Source of the DNA: Hydra vulgaris
Taxonomy: Eukaryota > Cnidaria > Hydrozoa > Anthoathecata > Hydridae
Reading direction: 5' to 3'
Length of the DNA stretch: 64,000 bases
Assembly (NCBI RefSeq): GCF_038396675.1
Contig: NC_088932.1
Location: 24,394,501-24,458,500, forward strand
The first letter of the stretch is position 1; the number at the start of each line of letters is the position of its first letter. Under the pieces are notes generated by a model. The model saw only the letters and a list, made by a program, of their open reading frames with translations. It was not told where the DNA came from and searched no databases. Shown one piece after another: positions 63,218-64,000 of this stretch. The position numbers and the translations under genes are program-made.

Positions 63218-64000
63218 ATGGCACTAGAAATATCAAGTATAAAGGAAAATGTAACAAATTTTTCTCGTAAAAAAATAAGAATATGGAATGGCATAGTTAC
63301 AAACCGATACCCTGATGTTGATGGCGTTTATGATGTTTATGATACTTTGAAAAATCATTCTAGCTCTGCAAAAAAGCTTTCTTCTATTCTTGATGCAGGC
63401 AATAAGCTTTTTGTGCAATGTGAGATTGGTGAAATGAACTTTTTTATTATTACTCATTTCAATGTCTTAGCATTTATATGTAAGAAGCTTGCTTGTCCTG
63501 ATTGTGCAGGAGATGTCAGTGTTACTGGTATCAAAGAAAAAAGAAAAAGGTTTTTCACATTGTATTGTGATATCCTGTTCTATTTGTGGTTCGATGAAGA
63601 CTATTTGTACTTAACCAAACACAGTTGAATCAAGTAAAGCTGCTACCCAAGGCCGTCAAGAATTTGGTATGAACGCCCGTGCTATCGTTTGATTTCGAGA
63701 AATAGGTTGTGGTTTTGCTGCCATGGAGAGGTTTTCTTCTATCATGAATTTGAAATATTTTTACCATCTTTCCCTTTTTTAGCAAACTTAACAAAAAAGT
63801 AATGATTGCCTATAGAAGTGCATCAGAAAGTAGTGTGAAAAATGCATCTAAACAAGTTCTAAAAATAGACATAACTGAAAATATAACTTACATTCGTGTT
63901 TCAATCGACAGTTCATGGCAGAGGCGGGGAGACTCCTCATGGCATGGGGTCATTACTTCAATATCTGGAGACAAGTTTATAGACATTGAAGTGAAATCAA
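63218..64000 (+). pseudogene. Mutator-like (MULE) transposase relic, runs off the right edge
   Basis: From ATG 63218 the frame encodes a conserved N-terminal region (KIRIWNGIVTNRYPDVDGVY ... SILDAGNKLFVQCEIGEMNF) and a zinc-binding CKKLACPDCAGDVSVTG. A frameshift near 63550 leads to CSICGSMKTICT, which continues past stops at about 63612 and 63690 to MNARAIV, REIGCGFAAMERFSSIMNLK, SKQVLKIDITENITYIRVSI and SSWQRRGDSSWHGVITSISG. The SIDSSWQRRG block is the first catalytic Asp (codon about 63907) of the Mutator-type transposase domain found in many animal MULEs. The rest of the catalytic domain is outside the window. The stops show that this copy is inactive. Confidence 0.75.

Overview
The window is AT-rich animal DNA. 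It has spectacular (TA)n arrays, introns with GT...AG borders, and a high density of old transposons. The mix resembles the genome of Hydra or a close hydrozoan relative: CR1/jockey-like and L1-like LINEs, a Penelope-like retroelement, mariner, Tc1, pogo, hAT, Transib and MULE relics, a tRNA-derived SINE and many foldback elements. The organism is an inference from composition and repeat content, not a proven identification.

Only a few stretches look like host genes. The minus strand of 1-365 holds the first exon of a short-chain dehydrogenase/reductase (retinol dehydrogenase type), cut by the window edge. The minus strand of 11708-12465 holds a terminal exon of a sulfotransferase-like protein with a P-loop and a C-terminal hydrophobic segment. 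Two weaker minus-strand exon candidates of unknown family lie at 24988-25295 and 53937-54194. Nearly everything else recognisable is mobile-element derived and broken by stops or frameshifts.

Layout. 0-8 kb: SDR exon, a 20-bp minisatellite, a relic of an uncharacterised repeated protein, a LINE RT relic, a mariner with a substituted catalytic residue. 8-13 kb: LINE pieces in both orientations, the sulfotransferase exon, a foldback element with a CA/TA core. 13-22 kb: a possible piggyBac-type MITE, a Penelope-like element with a GIY-YIG end, a CR1-like LINE (minus), an L1 ORF1 fragment. 22.3-24.7 kb: a structurally complete hAT element (15-bp TIRs, 8-bp target duplication). 26.4-28.1 kb: a Tc1 element turned into a foldback. 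30-35 kb: mostly non-coding. 35.18-38.21 kb: a structurally complete Transib transposon, the family related to RAG1. Its ends begin CACAGTG and are flanked by a 5-bp duplication CGATC.

41-62.3 kb is a nest of elements. An outer pair of inverted ends (41097 and 62281) brackets a DUF4806-type relic with exon/intron structure, a 3.4-kb TIR-bounded element carrying a SINE and a MITE (44128-47525), a 5.4-kb TIR-bounded element carrying a PHD-finger 'DKGG' protein plus a pogo-type transposase (47607-52964), a LINE, and a 3.6-kb TIR-bounded element (56989-60559) with a three-exon gene of an uncharacterised family. The last two are the best candidates for poorly described systems. A MULE-type transposase runs off the right edge from 63218.

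The host-like genes do not form a pathway together. What unifies the window is layered transposition followed by decay, including several local inverted duplications that look like template-switch events.
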